DNA of 50,543 nt from Candidatus Eiseniibacteriota bacterium (GCA_025360715.1 JANYBS010000089.1:1-50543), one strand, 5' to 3'. Shown: positions 7,441-21,420, numbered from the stretch's first letter. Notes: generated by a model from the letters alone, not told the origin. A program made the numbers and translations.

Positions 7441-8903
7441 TCGCGACCGACCTCGTCATCCTGGGCGGCGGCATCACGGGACTGGGCATCGCCCGGCTTG
7501 CGAGCCGCAACGGCTGGTCGGTGACGCTGGTCGAGCGAGGCGATCTGGCAAGCGGCGCGAGCAGCGCCTCGAGCCACATGCTGCATGGCGGCCTGCGCTA
7601 TCTGGAGCATGGCCACCTGCGCTTGGTGCGCGAGGCGCTGGGCGAGCGCGCGGCGATCGCTCGCATGGCGCCCGCGCTCACGACGCCCGTGCGCTTCTTG
7701 GTGCCGCTCACGCGCGGCTCGCGGCTGCCCGCGTGGAAGCTGCGCGCGGGCCTGGCCTTGTACGATCTGCTCGCGGGCAAGCGCGAGCTGGCCCCGCACA
7801 GCATGGCGCGCGCCGCCGAGGCCGCCGCGATGGAGCCGGCGCTCGCGCGCGATGGCCTGCTGGGCGCGGGGCTGTATTCCGACGGCGTCATGGACGATGC
7901 GCGCCTCGCGGTCGCGGTCGCGCGCGATGCCGCGGCGCATGGCGCGCGCATCCTCACGTACACGCGACTCGTGAGCGCCAAGCCCAGCAGCGCGGAGCCG
8001 GGCACGCATGATGTGGTGCTGCGCGAGAACGATACGCGCGCGGAGACCCACCTGCGCGCCAAGCTGTTCGTGAACGCCACCGGTGCGTGGAGCGACGCGA
8101 CGCGGCTCGACATGCTGCGGATGCTGCGTCCCGGCGCGAGCGACCCCAAGCCGCAACTGGGGCCCTCGCGCGGCGTACATCTGGTCTATCCCGCGCTCAC
8201 GCGCAGCCACGGCCTGCTCATCACCGCGGCGTCGGACGGCCGCGTGTTCTTCGTGGTCCCGTTCGCGGGCCGCTCGCTCGTGGGCACGACCGAGGTCGAG
8301 ACGCTCTCGCCGCCCGAGCCCGCACAGTGTGTGGCCACCATCGAAGAGGTCCGCTACCTGGCGCGCGAGGTGGCGCGCGTGCTGCCCGGCGCGGCCGCAG
8401 CGCGCCCGCTCGCGGTGATGAGCGGCGTGCGCCCTCTGCTGCGCGCCGACGGCGGCGCGGGCGACGCCTCGCGCGAGCATCGCGTGACCGACGACGGCCC
8501 ACTGCTCACCATCGCCGGCGGCAAGTGGACCACCTTCCGGATCATGGCGCGCGAGGTGCTGCATGCGGCGGCACCCAAGCTGGGCCGCGATCTGAGGGCC
8601 TTGGATGACCCTGCGCTGCCCTTGCCCGTGCCGCTGCACGCCAGCGCCGATGCCGTTGCGGTGAGCGCACATGCGGTCGAACAGGAGTTCGCGCGGCACC
8701 TGGACGATGTGCTGCGCCGACGCAGCAGCCTCTGGCTCGCCGATGACCGCGGCATGAGCGCTGCGCCCGCCGTCGCCAGCGCCATGGCGCGGCGGCTGGG
8801 CTGGACGCCGGCGCAGGAACGCGATGAATCAGCCGCGTGGGAGCACCACGTGCACGAACAAGCTGCGCTGCTCGACCGTGCGCTCGAAAGGCAGGGCGCG
8901 TGA
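7437..8903 (+). CDS. glpD: FAD-dependent glycerol-3-phosphate dehydrogenase
   Basis: 488 residues, GTG start overlapping the ppa stop by 4 nt. It oxidises glycerol 3-phosphate to dihydroxyacetone phosphate at the membrane, feeding electrons to quinone. N-terminal FAD motif LGGGITGLGIARLAS, then the GlpD/GlpA signature SSASSHMLHGGLRYLEHG. Further family segments are SDGVMDDARLAV, NATGAWSD, FFVVPFAGRSLVGTTE and GGKWTTFRIMA. A short C-terminal domain follows, ending DESAAWEHHV. It lies in an operon with ppa and glpK and its product DHAP enters glycolysis. Confidence 0.95.
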   Translation: MIATDLVILGGGITGLGIARLASRNGWSVTLVERGDLASGASSASSHMLHGGLRYLEHGHLRLVREALGERAAIARMAPALTTPVRFLVPLTRGSRLPAWKLRAGLALYDLLAGKRELAPHSMARAAEAAAMEPALARDGLLGAGLYSDGVMDDARLAVAVARDAAAHGARILTYTRLVSAKPSSAEPGTHDVVLRENDTRAETHLRAKLFVNATGAWSDATRLDMLRMLRPGASDPKPQLGPSRGVHLVYPALTRSHGLLITAASDGRVFFVVPFAGRSLVGTTEVETLSPPEPAQCVATIEEVRYLAREVARVLPGAAAARPLAVMSGVRPLLRADGGAGDASREHRVTDDGPLLTIAGGKWTTFRIMAREVLHAAAPKLGRDLRALDDPALPLPVPLHASADAVAVSAHAVEQEFARHLDDVLRRRSSLWLADDRGMSAAPAVASAMARRLGWTPAQERDESAAWEHHVHEQAALLDRALERQGA

Positions 8904-8928
8904 CGCACCCCCATCGCCGGAGAGTGGG

Positions 8929-10416
8929 ATGATCCTCGCGCTCGATCAAGGTACGACTGGCACGACTGCACTGGTGATCGACCATGCGGGCCGCGTGCGT
9001 GGCCGCGGTTACGCCGAATTGCCACAGCACTTCCCCAAGCCGGGCTGGGTCGAGCACGACCCGGACCAGATCTGGGCCAGCGTCGTGGCCGCTGCAGCGC
9101 GGGCGCTCGCTGCCGCCAAGCTCGCGCGCACGCGCATCACCGCGATCGGCGTCACCAACCAGCGCGAGACCACGCTGTTGTGGGACAAGCGCACGGGCGA
9201 GCCGGTCGCGCGCGCGATCGTGTGGCAGGACCGGCGCACGAGCGAGCGCTGCGCCGAGCTGCGCCGGCGTGGCGGTGAGGCGATGTTCCGCCGCCGAACG
9301 GGACTCGTGCTCGATCCCTACTTCTCGGCGACCAAGCTGGAGTGGCTGCTCGCGCACCATCCGCGCGCTCGGCGGCTCGCGGCCCAGAACCGCTTGGCGT
9401 TCGGCACGGTCGACTCCTGGCTCGTCTGGAAGCTCACAGGCGGCCTTGTGCACGCCACGGATCCCACGAACGCCTCACGCACGCTGTTGTATGACCTGCG
9501 CACGCAGCGCTTCGAAGCGGACTTGCTCAAGCGCTTCGGCGTGCCCGCGAACATCCTGCCGCAGATCCGCCCGTCCGCCGGCGACTTCGGCCGCACGCGC
9601 GGCGCGCGTATCGTGCCCGACGGCGTCGCGGTGGCCGGCGTGGCAGGCGACCAGCAGGCGGCGCTCTTCGGCCAGGGTTGCGTGCGCGCGGGGCAGTCCA
9701 AGAACACGTATGGCACCGGTTGCTTCCTGCTGCTGCACACCGGCGCCAAGCCCGTGCGTTCGCGCGCGGGACTGCTCACCACGGTCGCGTGCGGACCGCG
9801 CGGCGAGATCGCGTATGCGCTCGAAGGCAGTGTGTTCATCGCCGGTGCTGCCATGCAGTGGTTGCGCGACGGACTCGGACTGATCGGCAGCGCCGCCGAG
9901 AGCGAAGCGCTTGCGCGTTCGGTGCCGGACAGCGGCGGCGTGGTGCTGGTGCCGGCGTTCGCGGGTCTGGGCGCGCCGCACTGGCGCGCCGACGTGCGTG
10001 GCATGCTGAGCGGCCTCACGCGCGGGACGAACCGCGCGCATATCGTACGCGCCGCGCTCGAATCCATGGCGCTGCAGAGCCGCGATCTCGTCGAGGCCAT
10101 GGCGCGCGACGCGGGCACGCGAGTGCGCGCGCTGCAGGTGGACGGCGGGGCGGCCGCGAACGCGTGGCTCATGCAGTATCAGGCGGACCTGCTGGGCATA
10201 CCGGTGCGCCGCCCGCGCGTGATCGAGACCACCGCGCTGGGCGCGGGCCTGCTTGCGGGCATCGCGACGGGCTTCTGGCGCTCACATCTCGAGGCCGACG
10301 CCGCTCGCAGGCTCGAGCGCGAGTTCCGGCCTGCGCGCGACGCCCGCTGGCGCCGCGCCGAGGTCGCGCGCTGGGACGCCGCGCTCGCGCGGCTGCTGGG
10401 TACGCGCGGGCGCTAG
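8929..10416 (+). CDS. glpK: Glycerol kinase
   Basis: About 495 residues, normal for the family. It phosphorylates glycerol with ATP in the cytoplasm. The FGGY-kinase N-terminus is LALDQGTTGTTALVID, the glycerol-binding region has QRETTLLW and WQDRRT, and HATDPTNASRTLLYDL is the GlpK-specific segment. GDQQAALFGQ, GTGCFLLLHTG and VPAFAGLGAPHW mark the C-terminal ATP-binding half. Start ATG 8929, 25 nt after glpD, directly before the first strand. No glycerol facilitator gene (glpF) is present in this operon. Ends 7 bp from the convergent MOSC gene. Confidence 0.95.
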   Translation: MILALDQGTTGTTALVIDHAGRVRGRGYAELPQHFPKPGWVEHDPDQIWASVVAAAARALAAAKLARTRITAIGVTNQRETTLLWDKRTGEPVARAIVWQDRRTSERCAELRRRGGEAMFRRRTGLVLDPYFSATKLEWLLAHHPRARRLAAQNRLAFGTVDSWLVWKLTGGLVHATDPTNASRTLLYDLRTQRFEADLLKRFGVPANILPQIRPSAGDFGRTRGARIVPDGVAVAGVAGDQQAALFGQGCVRAGQSKNTYGTGCFLLLHTGAKPVRSRAGLLTTVACGPRGEIAYALEGSVFIAGAAMQWLRDGLGLIGSAAESEALARSVPDSGGVVLVPAFAGLGAPHWRADVRGMLSGLTRGTNRAHIVRAALESMALQSRDLVEAMARDAGTRVRALQVDGGAAANAWLMQYQADLLGIPVRRPRVIETTALGAGLLAGIATGFWRSHLEADAARRLEREFRPARDARWRRAEVARWDAALARLLGTRGR

Positions 10417-10423
10417 CGCGCTC

Positions 10424-11119
10424 TCACGCCTGCCGCGCCGCCTTCGCCAGGAAGCTCTCGCGCCACTTGGGCGAGAGGACTTCCGCATGCGCGAGTTCGC
10501 GAACGAGCGCAGGATCACTCTCGGGCGCGAGCGCAGCCGCCGAGACGCGGCGCACATTCCACTCGGGATGCGGTCGCGCCACGCGCGTGAGCATCTGCCC
10601 GCGCTCGAGTGCGCCCTCATGGAGCACGCGCAGGTACCAGCCGGTGCGATGGGTCTCGGTCACGCGCTTGAGCAATGTGGGAATGCCCCAGTAGCGCGAG
10701 ATGTTGCTGCATGGCCCGCGCGGTTGCGAGACCTGAAGCCGGACGCCGCCCAAGGTGAACTCATCGCCGATGCCGACGTTCACTTCGTCGAAGTGCTCCA
10801 CGCACAGGTTCTCGCCGAATGCGCCGGGTCCGAACGCCTCCGCGCCGCTCTCGCTTCGGCCCAACTCCTGGCGCCACGCGGGATAGTGCGACGCCGCGTA
10901 CACGAGCACCGCCATGTGGACGCCGCCATGCACATGCGTGGCATACACGGCGTCGCCGTCCAGACCCAGCGGCCCGGCGTGCACGGGGCCACCGGCCTCG
11001 TCCTTCTGGTACGCGGTCTGCCACGTGCGCGTCTCGCGATGATCCCATTCGGGCATCGCATGCGTGCGCACGAGCCCCACTCGCACCGAGATCACCTTGC
11101 CGCTGTCTGCCAGCGCCAT
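10424..11119 (-). CDS. MOSC domain protein (YiiM-like)
   Basis: About 231 residues. MOSC domains bind molybdenum cofactor or transfer sulfur through a conserved Cys. Here the segments DGDAVYATHVHGGVHMAV, GAFGENLCVEHFDE and VSQPRGPCSNISRYWG are typical, with the candidate sulfur-carrying Cys in the last. The C-terminal part (GWYLRVLHEGALERGQ) matches the YiiM-type 3-alpha extension, whose members detoxify N-hydroxylated substrates. Start ATG 11119; the open frame continues upstream but only as the antisense of YdcF-type sequence. Last gene of a four-gene operon, 14 nt after the YdcF gene. Confidence 0.88.
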   Translation of the reverse strand: MALADSGKVISVRVGLVRTHAMPEWDHRETRTWQTAYQKDEAGGPVHAGPLGLDGDAVYATHVHGGVHMAVLVYAASHYPAWRQELGRSESGAEAFGPGAFGENLCVEHFDEVNVGIGDEFTLGGVRLQVSQPRGPCSNISRYWGIPTLLKRVTETHRTGWYLRVLHEGALERGQMLTRVARPHPEWNVRRVSAAALAPESDPALVRELAHAEVLSPKWRESFLAKAARQA

Positions 11120-11133
11120 GACAGCTCCCGAGT

Positions 11134-11709
11134 TCAACCGCCCGCGCGTGGCGAGCGGCGCGTCGTGTATTGCAGAAGCCCGATCACTTCGCGCGGCGCG
11201 GAGTACACATCGCGCCACTCGAAGTACTTCGGCCCCGAACGATACACGATGGGCACGCCAAAGCGCCGAAGCGCGATCTGGCAGCGCACCAGGTGGAAGT
11301 ACTGCGACACCGCGATGACCGAGTGCGCGTGATGTTCCGTGAGCCAGCGACTCGTGAATCGTGCTGTCTCCCAGGTATCGCGGCCTTGCGAATCGGTCAC
11401 GATCACGGAGTCCGGCAGGTGGTGCGCCAATAACGCCGCGCGCATGACCTGGCCTTCGTCCTCGCCATCTCTCTCGATGCCGCCCGAGACGATGATCACG
11501 GGCGCATATCCCGCGCGCCAGAGCCGCTCGCTTTCTTGCAATCGCGCTGCGAGCCGTGGCGACGGCTTGCCGTGATGCACGGTATTGCCCAGTACCACGA
11601 TCGCATCGGCGTGCTCCAGGTAAGGCTGCGCGCCGATCAGCGTGACCGAGGCAGCCGCGCCGGCCAGGAACAGTGCGCCCGCGAAAAGCACTCGCAGCAG
11701 CCGGCGCAT
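11134..11709 (-). CDS. YdcF/DUF218 family envelope protein
   Basis: 191 residues. One N-terminal hydrophobic segment (LLRVLFAGALFLAGAAASVTLI) acts as anchor or signal. The DUF218 core follows: ADAIVVLGNTVHHGKPSPRLAARL, VIIVSGGIERDG, DSQGRDTWETARF and VIAVSQYFHLVRCQIALRRFG. Members such as SanA/ElyC affect envelope integrity or vancomycin resistance, and the biochemical activity is not settled. ATG at 11709 shares one base with the lipase stop (TGATG), so translation is coupled. Confidence 0.9.
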   Translation of the reverse strand: MRRLLRVLFAGALFLAGAAASVTLIGAQPYLEHADAIVVLGNTVHHGKPSPRLAARLQESERLWRAGYAPVIIVSGGIERDGEDEGQVMRAALLAHHLPDSVIVTDSQGRDTWETARFTSRWLTEHHAHSVIAVSQYFHLVRCQIALRRFGVPIVYRSGPKYFEWRDVYSAPREVIGLLQYTTRRSPRAGG

Positions 11710-12575
11710 CAGACGACCAGCGCCGCGTCGAGCCAGTCGACCATGTGCTTGACGACCTTCTCGCGGCCCAGATCGTTGAAGATCTCGTGGTACGTGTCAC
11801 CGAGCGTCTCGAAGCGCACCATGCCGTGTGGGCACAGTCCCGCGAACTCGAGTGTCCCCTTGGGATCGATCATGCGGTCCGCCATGCCTTGGAAGAGCAG
11901 CGTGGGCACGGCGAGCTTGCGCGCATCGCGCATGACGCGCATTCGCGCTTCTTCGAATGCGAAGAAGAGCCGTGGGCTGATCTTGTCATGCACGCGCGGG
12001 TCGTCCCGGTACGCCTTGACGACTTCAGCGTCCCGCGAGATCGCGTCCACGGGCAGGCCGTGCGGGAAGCCCGCGCTCGGCGCTGCCACCCGCGCCGCCT
12101 GCGCCAGCGCCAGCTTCCACCACGGCGGCGTCGCGTTCCTGAGCCCCGGCGCCGAGACGATCAGCGCGTGCAGGGCCTTGGGGTGCGACAGCGCGAAGTC
12201 GAGCGCGAGCACGCCGCCCATACTGTGGCCGAGCAGGACATGCGGCAGGTTCGTGGGCTGGCCGGGCATGCCGCGCGAAGCGGTGAACATGGCCGGCACC
12301 ACCTGATCGCGCACGTGCAGCCACGACGTCATGTCGCCGCGCGGGCCAGCGGTGTCGCCGTGGCCGGGCAGGTCGAAGGCGGCCACGGAGAAGCGTGCGC
12401 GCACAAGGTCCGATGCGAGCGCCGCGTAGCGGCCGCTGTGCTCGCCCAGGCCGTGCGCGATGGCGACGAGTGCGCGCGGTCGGTCGGCGCACCACACTTG
12501 CCCAGGCAGCACGGTGTGCTTGTCGAGGCGCACCTCCATGCTGATGGGCGCGGCAGTTCCGATCGCGGGATTCAT
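11709..12575 (-). CDS. Alpha/beta hydrolase, monoacylglycerol lipase-like
   Basis: 288 residues. Serine hydrolase of the lysophospholipase/monoacylglycerol lipase type: HGLGEHSGRYAALAS near the oxyanion region, FDLPGHGDTAGPRG, and the nucleophile elbow GHSMGG. The late Asp is probably in LFQGMADRMIDP and the His in GDTYHEIFND. No signal peptide. It would free fatty acid and glycerol from monoglycerides. The glycerol-using glpD-glpK genes converge on this operon, which is suggestive. ATG 12575 overlaps the upstream stop (ATGA). Confidence 0.9.
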   Translation of the reverse strand: MNPAIGTAAPISMEVRLDKHTVLPGQVWCADRPRALVAIAHGLGEHSGRYAALASDLVRARFSVAAFDLPGHGDTAGPRGDMTSWLHVRDQVVPAMFTASRGMPGQPTNLPHVLLGHSMGGVLALDFALSHPKALHALIVSAPGLRNATPPWWKLALAQAARVAAPSAGFPHGLPVDAISRDAEVVKAYRDDPRVHDKISPRLFFAFEEARMRVMRDARKLAVPTLLFQGMADRMIDPKGTLEFAGLCPHGMVRFETLGDTYHEIFNDLGREKVVKHMVDWLDAALVV

Positions 12576-13069
12576 CGTAGAGACGAGTCGTCCTCTTCGT
12601 CGCCCTCGTCCTCGTCACCGTCCTCCTCGCGCCCATCAAGGCGCTCGTCGTCATCCTCGGTCTCGAGGATGATGTCTTCGCCCGGCGCAGTGCGGAAGAC
12701 GAGTTCGGTCGACGCGAAAGTGCCGCCGGTGTTCTTGACGAGCGTGGTGACCTGATCGAACAAGCTGGGCAGGTCGTCGGTCGCGAGCGTGGCGAGCGGA
12801 TGCACGACAAGGGCCCAGAGTTCGTTGCCGCGCATGGCGTAGCGCGCGTTGAGCGCGCGGTCGTAGTTCGCCTGCAACAGGACTTGCATGAGGTCGGGGT
12901 CCAGCTCTTCGAGCACGCCGATCGGCGCCATGATCCGCATCCGGTCGTGCGAGTCATCGCTGAACACGAATACCGGCACCTCGTCGCGCTGGCCGCGCCA
13001 GAAACCCGGCTGGCCGTCGAGTTCGGTCAGGTACGATTCAACGAGCTTACCCATCGCTTGAGTAGTCAT
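12572..13069 (-). CDS. YbjN/CesT-like small protein with acidic tail
   Basis: 165 residues. The first 130 resemble the YbjN / type III secretion chaperone-like fold: a helix (MGKLVESYLTEL), strands VFVFSDDSHDRMRIMAPI, the segment LLQANYDRALNARYAMRGNELWALVVHPL, then a long helix. The last 35 residues are almost all Asp/Glu with a few Gly/Arg. Such proteins often act as chaperones or adaptors, and I see no secretion system here. First gene of an operon with lipase, YdcF and MOSC genes; stop overlaps the lipase start. Confidence 0.75.
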   Translation of the reverse strand: MTTQAMGKLVESYLTELDGQPGFWRGQRDEVPVFVFSDDSHDRMRIMAPIGVLEELDPDLMQVLLQANYDRALNARYAMRGNELWALVVHPLATLATDDLPSLFDQVTTLVKNTGGTFASTELVFRTAPGEDIILETEDDDERLDGREEDGDEDEGDEEDDSSLR

Positions 13070-13180
13070 ATGCGGCGCATGATGAAACAGAATGGGCGGA
13101 AATGCACGTGAGGCGCAGCGGGCTTGGGCCAGGACTTGGCGAGAGAGCGGCCCGGGTGGCGGTTCACGAACGCTCCGGGA

Positions 13181-13186
13181 TAGACT
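13181..13186 (+). promoter_or_regulatory. Putative -10 element TAGACT
   Basis: TAGACT lies 49 nt before ATG 13236, leaving a leader of about 40 nt that carries GGAG near 13220. It matches the TAGACT boxes proposed at 23519-23524 and 42791-42796. Confidence 0.4.
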
Positions 13187-13235
13187 GCGCGGGACCGCAC
13201 GCCGCCCTTCCTTCGCACTGGAGAATCACGAGCCC

Positions 13236-14594
13236 ATGTCGCTCACGCCCGATGAGCCCGCGCGTCCGTCGAAATTGATCATCCCCGGCGCCGAAGACGA
13301 ACGCACCGAGCGGCCGCGCATCATCCTGCCGCCGGGCAGCGTGCGCGAGAGCGCCGAGGAGCTGCCTGAATATCCGCGCCTGCGCCGCGTGATGATGTCG
13401 CCGGTCCGCGATGGCGAGCGCGAGATGCTCGTGATCACCGATCCGCTGGGCATCGTCCCGGGCCAGCCCGTGCTCGGCATGGAGTCGCTCCCGGTGCTGC
13501 AGCTGCTCGACGGCACGGTGGCACTCAAGGACATCACCGCGGCGGTCATGCAAGAGAGCAAGGACCTGCGCGTGGGCAGCATGATCCGCGACTTCATCGC
13601 GCAGCTCGACGAGATGCTGTTGCTGGAATCGCCGCGCTTCGAGCGCGCGCTGCAGGAGGCGCGCGACGCCTACCATCCGCTCGAGATCCGGCCGGCTTCC
13701 TTGGAAGGCGTCTCGTATCCGGCCGAACGTGGCGAACTCGAGACCTTCCTGGACGAGAATTTCCGCGAAGCCGCGGAGCTGCGCACGAACGCCGGCGATA
13801 CCGTGGCCGCCGCGAACGCCGTGCCACGCGCCCTGCTCGCCCCACACCTGGACCCGCGCCGTGAAGGCCGGCTCATGGCGCGTGCGTTCTTAGAGTTGGG
13901 CGAAGCACCCGAGGAACCGCTGCGCGTGGTGATCTTCGGCACTGGCCACAACCTGATCGGCGATTTCGTGGCGCTCACGCGCAAGCACTTCCAGACGCCG
14001 CTGGGCACCGCCCGGTGCGACACGGCGTTCGTCGACCATATCGCCGCCGCGATCGGCGAGAACGCCTACCGCGGCGAACTCTCGCACCGCGACGAGCACT
14101 CGATCGAGTTCCAGGTGCTCTACCTGCAGCACCGGCTCAAGCAGCGTCCCTTCACGATCGTGCCGATCCTGTGCGGGGGTTTCTACCATCTGCTCGACGA
14201 ACAGAAAGGCCCGCGCGATGAGGCGAGCATCGAAGCGCTGCTGGCGTCGGTGCGCGAAGCCGAGGCCAGGCTCGGCGGCAAGACGCTGTATGTGGCGGGT
14301 GTCGACTTCTCGCACGTGGGTCCGCGCTTCGGCGACGGCAAGCTGACTGACGAACTCAAGGAGGAGGTCGCCAGACTCGACGCCGCCGCGCTCGATGCCG
14401 CGGTGAATGGTGACGCCGAGCGCTGGTTCCAGACCATCGCCTCGGTCGACGACGCCACGCGGATCTGCGGCTTCGCGCCGACCTACTGCATGCTGCGCAC
14501 CGCTGAGCCGGGCCTGGGCCGCGCATTGGGCTACGTGCAGAGCGCCGAGCGCGATACCAGCATCGTGAGCGTCGCTGCCGTCACATGGCCGTGA
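13236..14594 (+). CDS. amrB: MEMO1-type protein (AmmeMemoRadiSam system B) with extra N-terminal domain
   Basis: About 452 residues. From about residue 190 onward it is a MEMO1/DODA-like domain: APHLDPRREGR, FGTGHNLIGDF, HRDEHSIEFQVLYLQ, PILCGGFY and VAGVDFSHVGPRFGD. These include the His/Asp residues that bind metal in homologous dioxygenases. The first 150 residues contain a small helical module (LPVLQLLDGTVALKDITAAV...MIRDFIAQLDEMLLLES) that resembles a PqqD-like winged helix used for peptide or RiPP recognition. The usual AmmeMemoRadiSam partners (A protein and radical SAM enzyme) are not next to it. Start ATG 13236, GGAG 12 nt upstream. The symbol is tentative. Confidence 0.82.
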   Translation: MSLTPDEPARPSKLIIPGAEDERTERPRIILPPGSVRESAEELPEYPRLRRVMMSPVRDGEREMLVITDPLGIVPGQPVLGMESLPVLQLLDGTVALKDITAAVMQESKDLRVGSMIRDFIAQLDEMLLLESPRFERALQEARDAYHPLEIRPASLEGVSYPAERGELETFLDENFREAAELRTNAGDTVAAANAVPRALLAPHLDPRREGRLMARAFLELGEAPEEPLRVVIFGTGHNLIGDFVALTRKHFQTPLGTARCDTAFVDHIAAAIGENAYRGELSHRDEHSIEFQVLYLQHRLKQRPFTIVPILCGGFYHLLDEQKGPRDEASIEALLASVREAEARLGGKTLYVAGVDFSHVGPRFGDGKLTDELKEEVARLDAAALDAAVNGDAERWFQTIASVDDATRICGFAPTYCMLRTAEPGLGRALGYVQSAERDTSIVSVAAVTWP

Positions 14595-14633
14595 GCGCGG
14601 CTGCGGGCGCGACCGCGGCCCGGAACAAGGCCA

Positions 14634-14662
14634 TTGCCGCGAGGCGGCCGCACGTCTAGGCT
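14634..14662 (+). promoter_or_regulatory. Promoter TTGCCG-N17-TAGGCT, leaderless type
   Basis: A -35-like TTGCCG (14634-14639), exactly 17 nt, then TAGGCT (14657-14662) ending 9 nt before ATG 14672. Transcription would begin at or within a few bases of the start codon. This is the best complete promoter of the leaderless set. Confidence 0.6.
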
Positions 14663-14671
14663 CATCCTCCC

Positions 14672-19000
<4,329 letters not shown>

Positions 19001-19162
19001 CGCCTGCGGCGGTCCCACCGGGCGCACGCGTTCGGCGCTCGTACTCAAGCCCGCTCACAACCGAGCCGAGACTCGCAGTGGCTCCCGACCGATCACGACC
19101 CCCGCGAAGGCATCCCTCCGCTTGCGCTTCGTACGAACGCCCTCGCACGAGATGAGCCTCTG

Positions 19163-21388
19163 GTGACGACTCCATCCACGCAACCGCAGCGCTTCGAGCT
19201 GACGCCGGCACACCACGCGCATCTGCGCGCGCGTGCCGATGCGCTGCTTGCGGACCGGTCGCGTCCCGCGGCGTTCATCTACCTGATCGCGGCCTCGGTG
19301 ATCGCGTTCGGCACGCCGTACGCGCATGAGCACCCGCGCGGCATCGCGTTCGTATTCACAGCACTCGGCGTGGTCGGGGTGCTGCGTTTCGTTCTCGGGG
19401 TACGTTTCCAGATCCTGTACTGGCGTGACCCGCAACTGTGGCGGCGCTGGTTCGCGGCCGCCACGTTCGCGTTCGGCCTGGGCTGGGGCACGTTCGCAGC
19501 CGCCACCATCCTGGACGACCACATGACCATCATCTCGATGCTCATGGTCATCTCGAACGCCGGCATCGCGGCCGGCTCGCTGGCCTCGCTGTCGCCCGAC
19601 CTGCGTCTGCTGCGGCTGCATCTGGCGCTCATGATCCTGCCCGCGACGATGGTGCTGCTCTCGGGCAAAGTGCCCGATGGTGTCACGCCGGGAGTGTTGA
19701 GCGCGTTGTTCTTGGGATTCATGTGGGTGCTGGCGGGGCGCATCCACGACGAGTACGCGCGCGCCGAGCGCAACGTGCTGCTGCTCGAGGACCAGATGCG
19801 TGAAGTCGAGCTCGCGCGCGAGGCGGCGGTCACTGCCAGCCGCAGCAAGTCGGAGTTCCTCGCCAACATGAGCCACGAGATCCGCACCCCCATGAACGGC
19901 GTGCTGGGCATGACCGAGCTCTTGCTCAACACCAAGCTCGACGCGGAGCAACGCGACCTTGCCGAAACGGCGCGGCAGAGCGCGAACTCACTTCTCGAGA
20001 TCCTCAACGATATCCTTGACTTCTCCAAGGTCGAAGCCGGCAAGATGACGATCCAGGCGATCGAGTTCGATCCGCGCCAATTGCTGGAGGAGGTCCTCGA
20101 ACTCCTTGCCACGCGCGCGCAGGACAAGCGCCTGGAGCTGATCCTCGACCTGCCGCCAGCCGTGCCGGCGACGGTGATCGGCGACCCCCTGCGCCTGCGC
20201 CAGGTGCTGCTGAACCTGTTGGGCAACGCGATCAAGTTCACGGAAAGCGGTTCGGTGGAGGCCGGCATCGAGGTCATGGAGCAACAGCCCGGCAAGGCGC
20301 AGTTGCGATTCCGGGTGCGCGACACCGGCATCGGCATCCCTGCCGAGCGGCAAGGCGCCATCTTCGAGAGCTTCACCCAGGCCGACGGCAGCACGACGCG
20401 GCGTTTCGGCGGCACGGGACTCGGACTCACGATCTCGCGGCGCCTGGTCGAACTCATGGGCGGCCACATGGAGCTGCGAAGCGCCAGCGGCGAAGGCAGT
20501 ACATTCGCGTTCACGCTGTGCCTTCCGGTCGTGGCGTTGCACGAAGAGGACTTCGACCTGGGTCAGCGCCGGATCCTGATCGTCGAGAACCAGGCTGCCA
20601 CGGTTCGCGTACTCGAGCGCTGGCTCGCCACGTGGCATGCGCATGTGACCGTGGCCGCGACCGGCCGCGACGCGTTGAGCCTGCTGCGCGATTCGGTCGC
20701 AGGTGACCGCTTCGCCGCGGTGATCCTCGACATGGGGCTTCCCGATCTGGACGGCGTCGCGATCGCGCGGCGTATCCACGACATGCCCGAACTGCGCGGC
20801 CTGCCGCTCGTCTGGCTGTCGGGGCAAGGCCGTTCGGACGACCGCGAATCCCTGCGCGAACTCGGCTTCGTCGCATTCCTGGGCAAGCCGGCACGGCGCA
20901 TCATGCTCCAGCAAGCGCTGCGCGACGCGGTGCTCAGTCCGGTCACCAAGGCGACGAGTGATCTGCCGAAGGCTCCCACCAAGCGCCTGCCCGAAGGCCT
21001 GCAGGTCCTGCTCGTGGAGGACAACCCGGTCAACCGCAAGGTGGCGACGAGGCTTCTGGCGCAGCAGGGGGTGCAGGTCGCGATCGCCGAGAACGGCCGC
21101 GAAGGCGTGGAGCGCTGGCTCGCCGGCGGCCATCGGTTGGTGCTCATGGACATCCAGATGCCGGAGATGGATGGACTTGAGGCCACGGCCGAGATCCGCC
21201 GCCGCGAAATGGGGACGGACCAGCACACCGTGATCATCGCCATGACCGCGCATGCCATGGCCAGCGACCGCGAGCGCTGTCTGGAAGCCGGCATGGATGA
21301 CTATCTGACCAAACCGGTCAAAGCCGAGATTCTCTTCGAGATTCTCACACGCTGGGCCGATGACAAGGGCACGTCACAGGCCGCCTGA
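19163..21388 (+). CDS. Hybrid histidine kinase with two receiver domains
   Basis: 741 residues, GTG start. Residues 35-190 hold about six transmembrane segments with no large periplasmic loop, so it probably senses within the membrane. HisKA has the phospho-acceptor H238 in [12 protein letters not shown]; HATPase motifs are [20 protein letters not shown] and [13 protein letters not shown]. The first receiver (about 470-590) has D523 in [10 protein letters not shown], but its acidic pair is changed to Glu-Asn (IVENQ), so it may be weakened. The second receiver has VEDN, D663, the MTAHA threonine and TKPV, all canonical. The next gene supplies an Hpt domain. Confidence 0.93.
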   Translation: MTTPSTQPQRFELTPAHHAHLRARADALLADRSRPAAFIYLIAASVIAFGTPYAHEHPRGIAFVFTALGVVGVLRFVLGVRFQILYWRDPQLWRRWFAAATFAFGLGWGTFAAATILDDHMTIISMLMVISNAGIAAGSLASLSPDLRLLRLHLALMILPATMVLLSGKVPDGVTPGVLSALFLGFMWVLAGRIHDEYARAERNVLLLEDQMREVELAREAAVTASRSKSEFLANMSHEIRTPMNGVLGMTELLLNTKLDAEQRDLAETARQSANSLLEILNDILDFSKVEAGKMTIQAIEFDPRQLLEEVLELLATRAQDKRLELILDLPPAVPATVIGDPLRLRQVLLNLLGNAIKFTESGSVEAGIEVMEQQPGKAQLRFRVRDTGIGIPAERQGAIFESFTQADGSTTRRFGGTGLGLTISRRLVELMGGHMELRSASGEGSTFAFTLCLPVVALHEEDFDLGQRRILIVENQAATVRVLERWLATWHAHVTVAATGRDALSLLRDSVAGDRFAAVILDMGLPDLDGVAIARRIHDMPELRGLPLVWLSGQGRSDDRESLRELGFVAFLGKPARRIMLQQALRDAVLSPVTKATSDLPKAPTKRLPEGLQVLLVEDNPVNRKVATRLLAQQGVQVAIAENGREGVERWLAGGHRLVLMDIQMPEMDGLEATAEIRRREMGTDQHTVIIAMTAHAMASDRERCLEAGMDDYLTKPVKAEILFEILTRWADDKGTSQAA

Positions 21389-21420
21389 CCGGCTGTCGCG
21401 ACACCTTCGAGGGAGGATGC

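Noticed and set aside
7365-8699. Long antisense open frame across glpD
   Set aside because: Composition is low-complexity Arg/Ala/His/Gln and glpD on the other strand has complete motifs.
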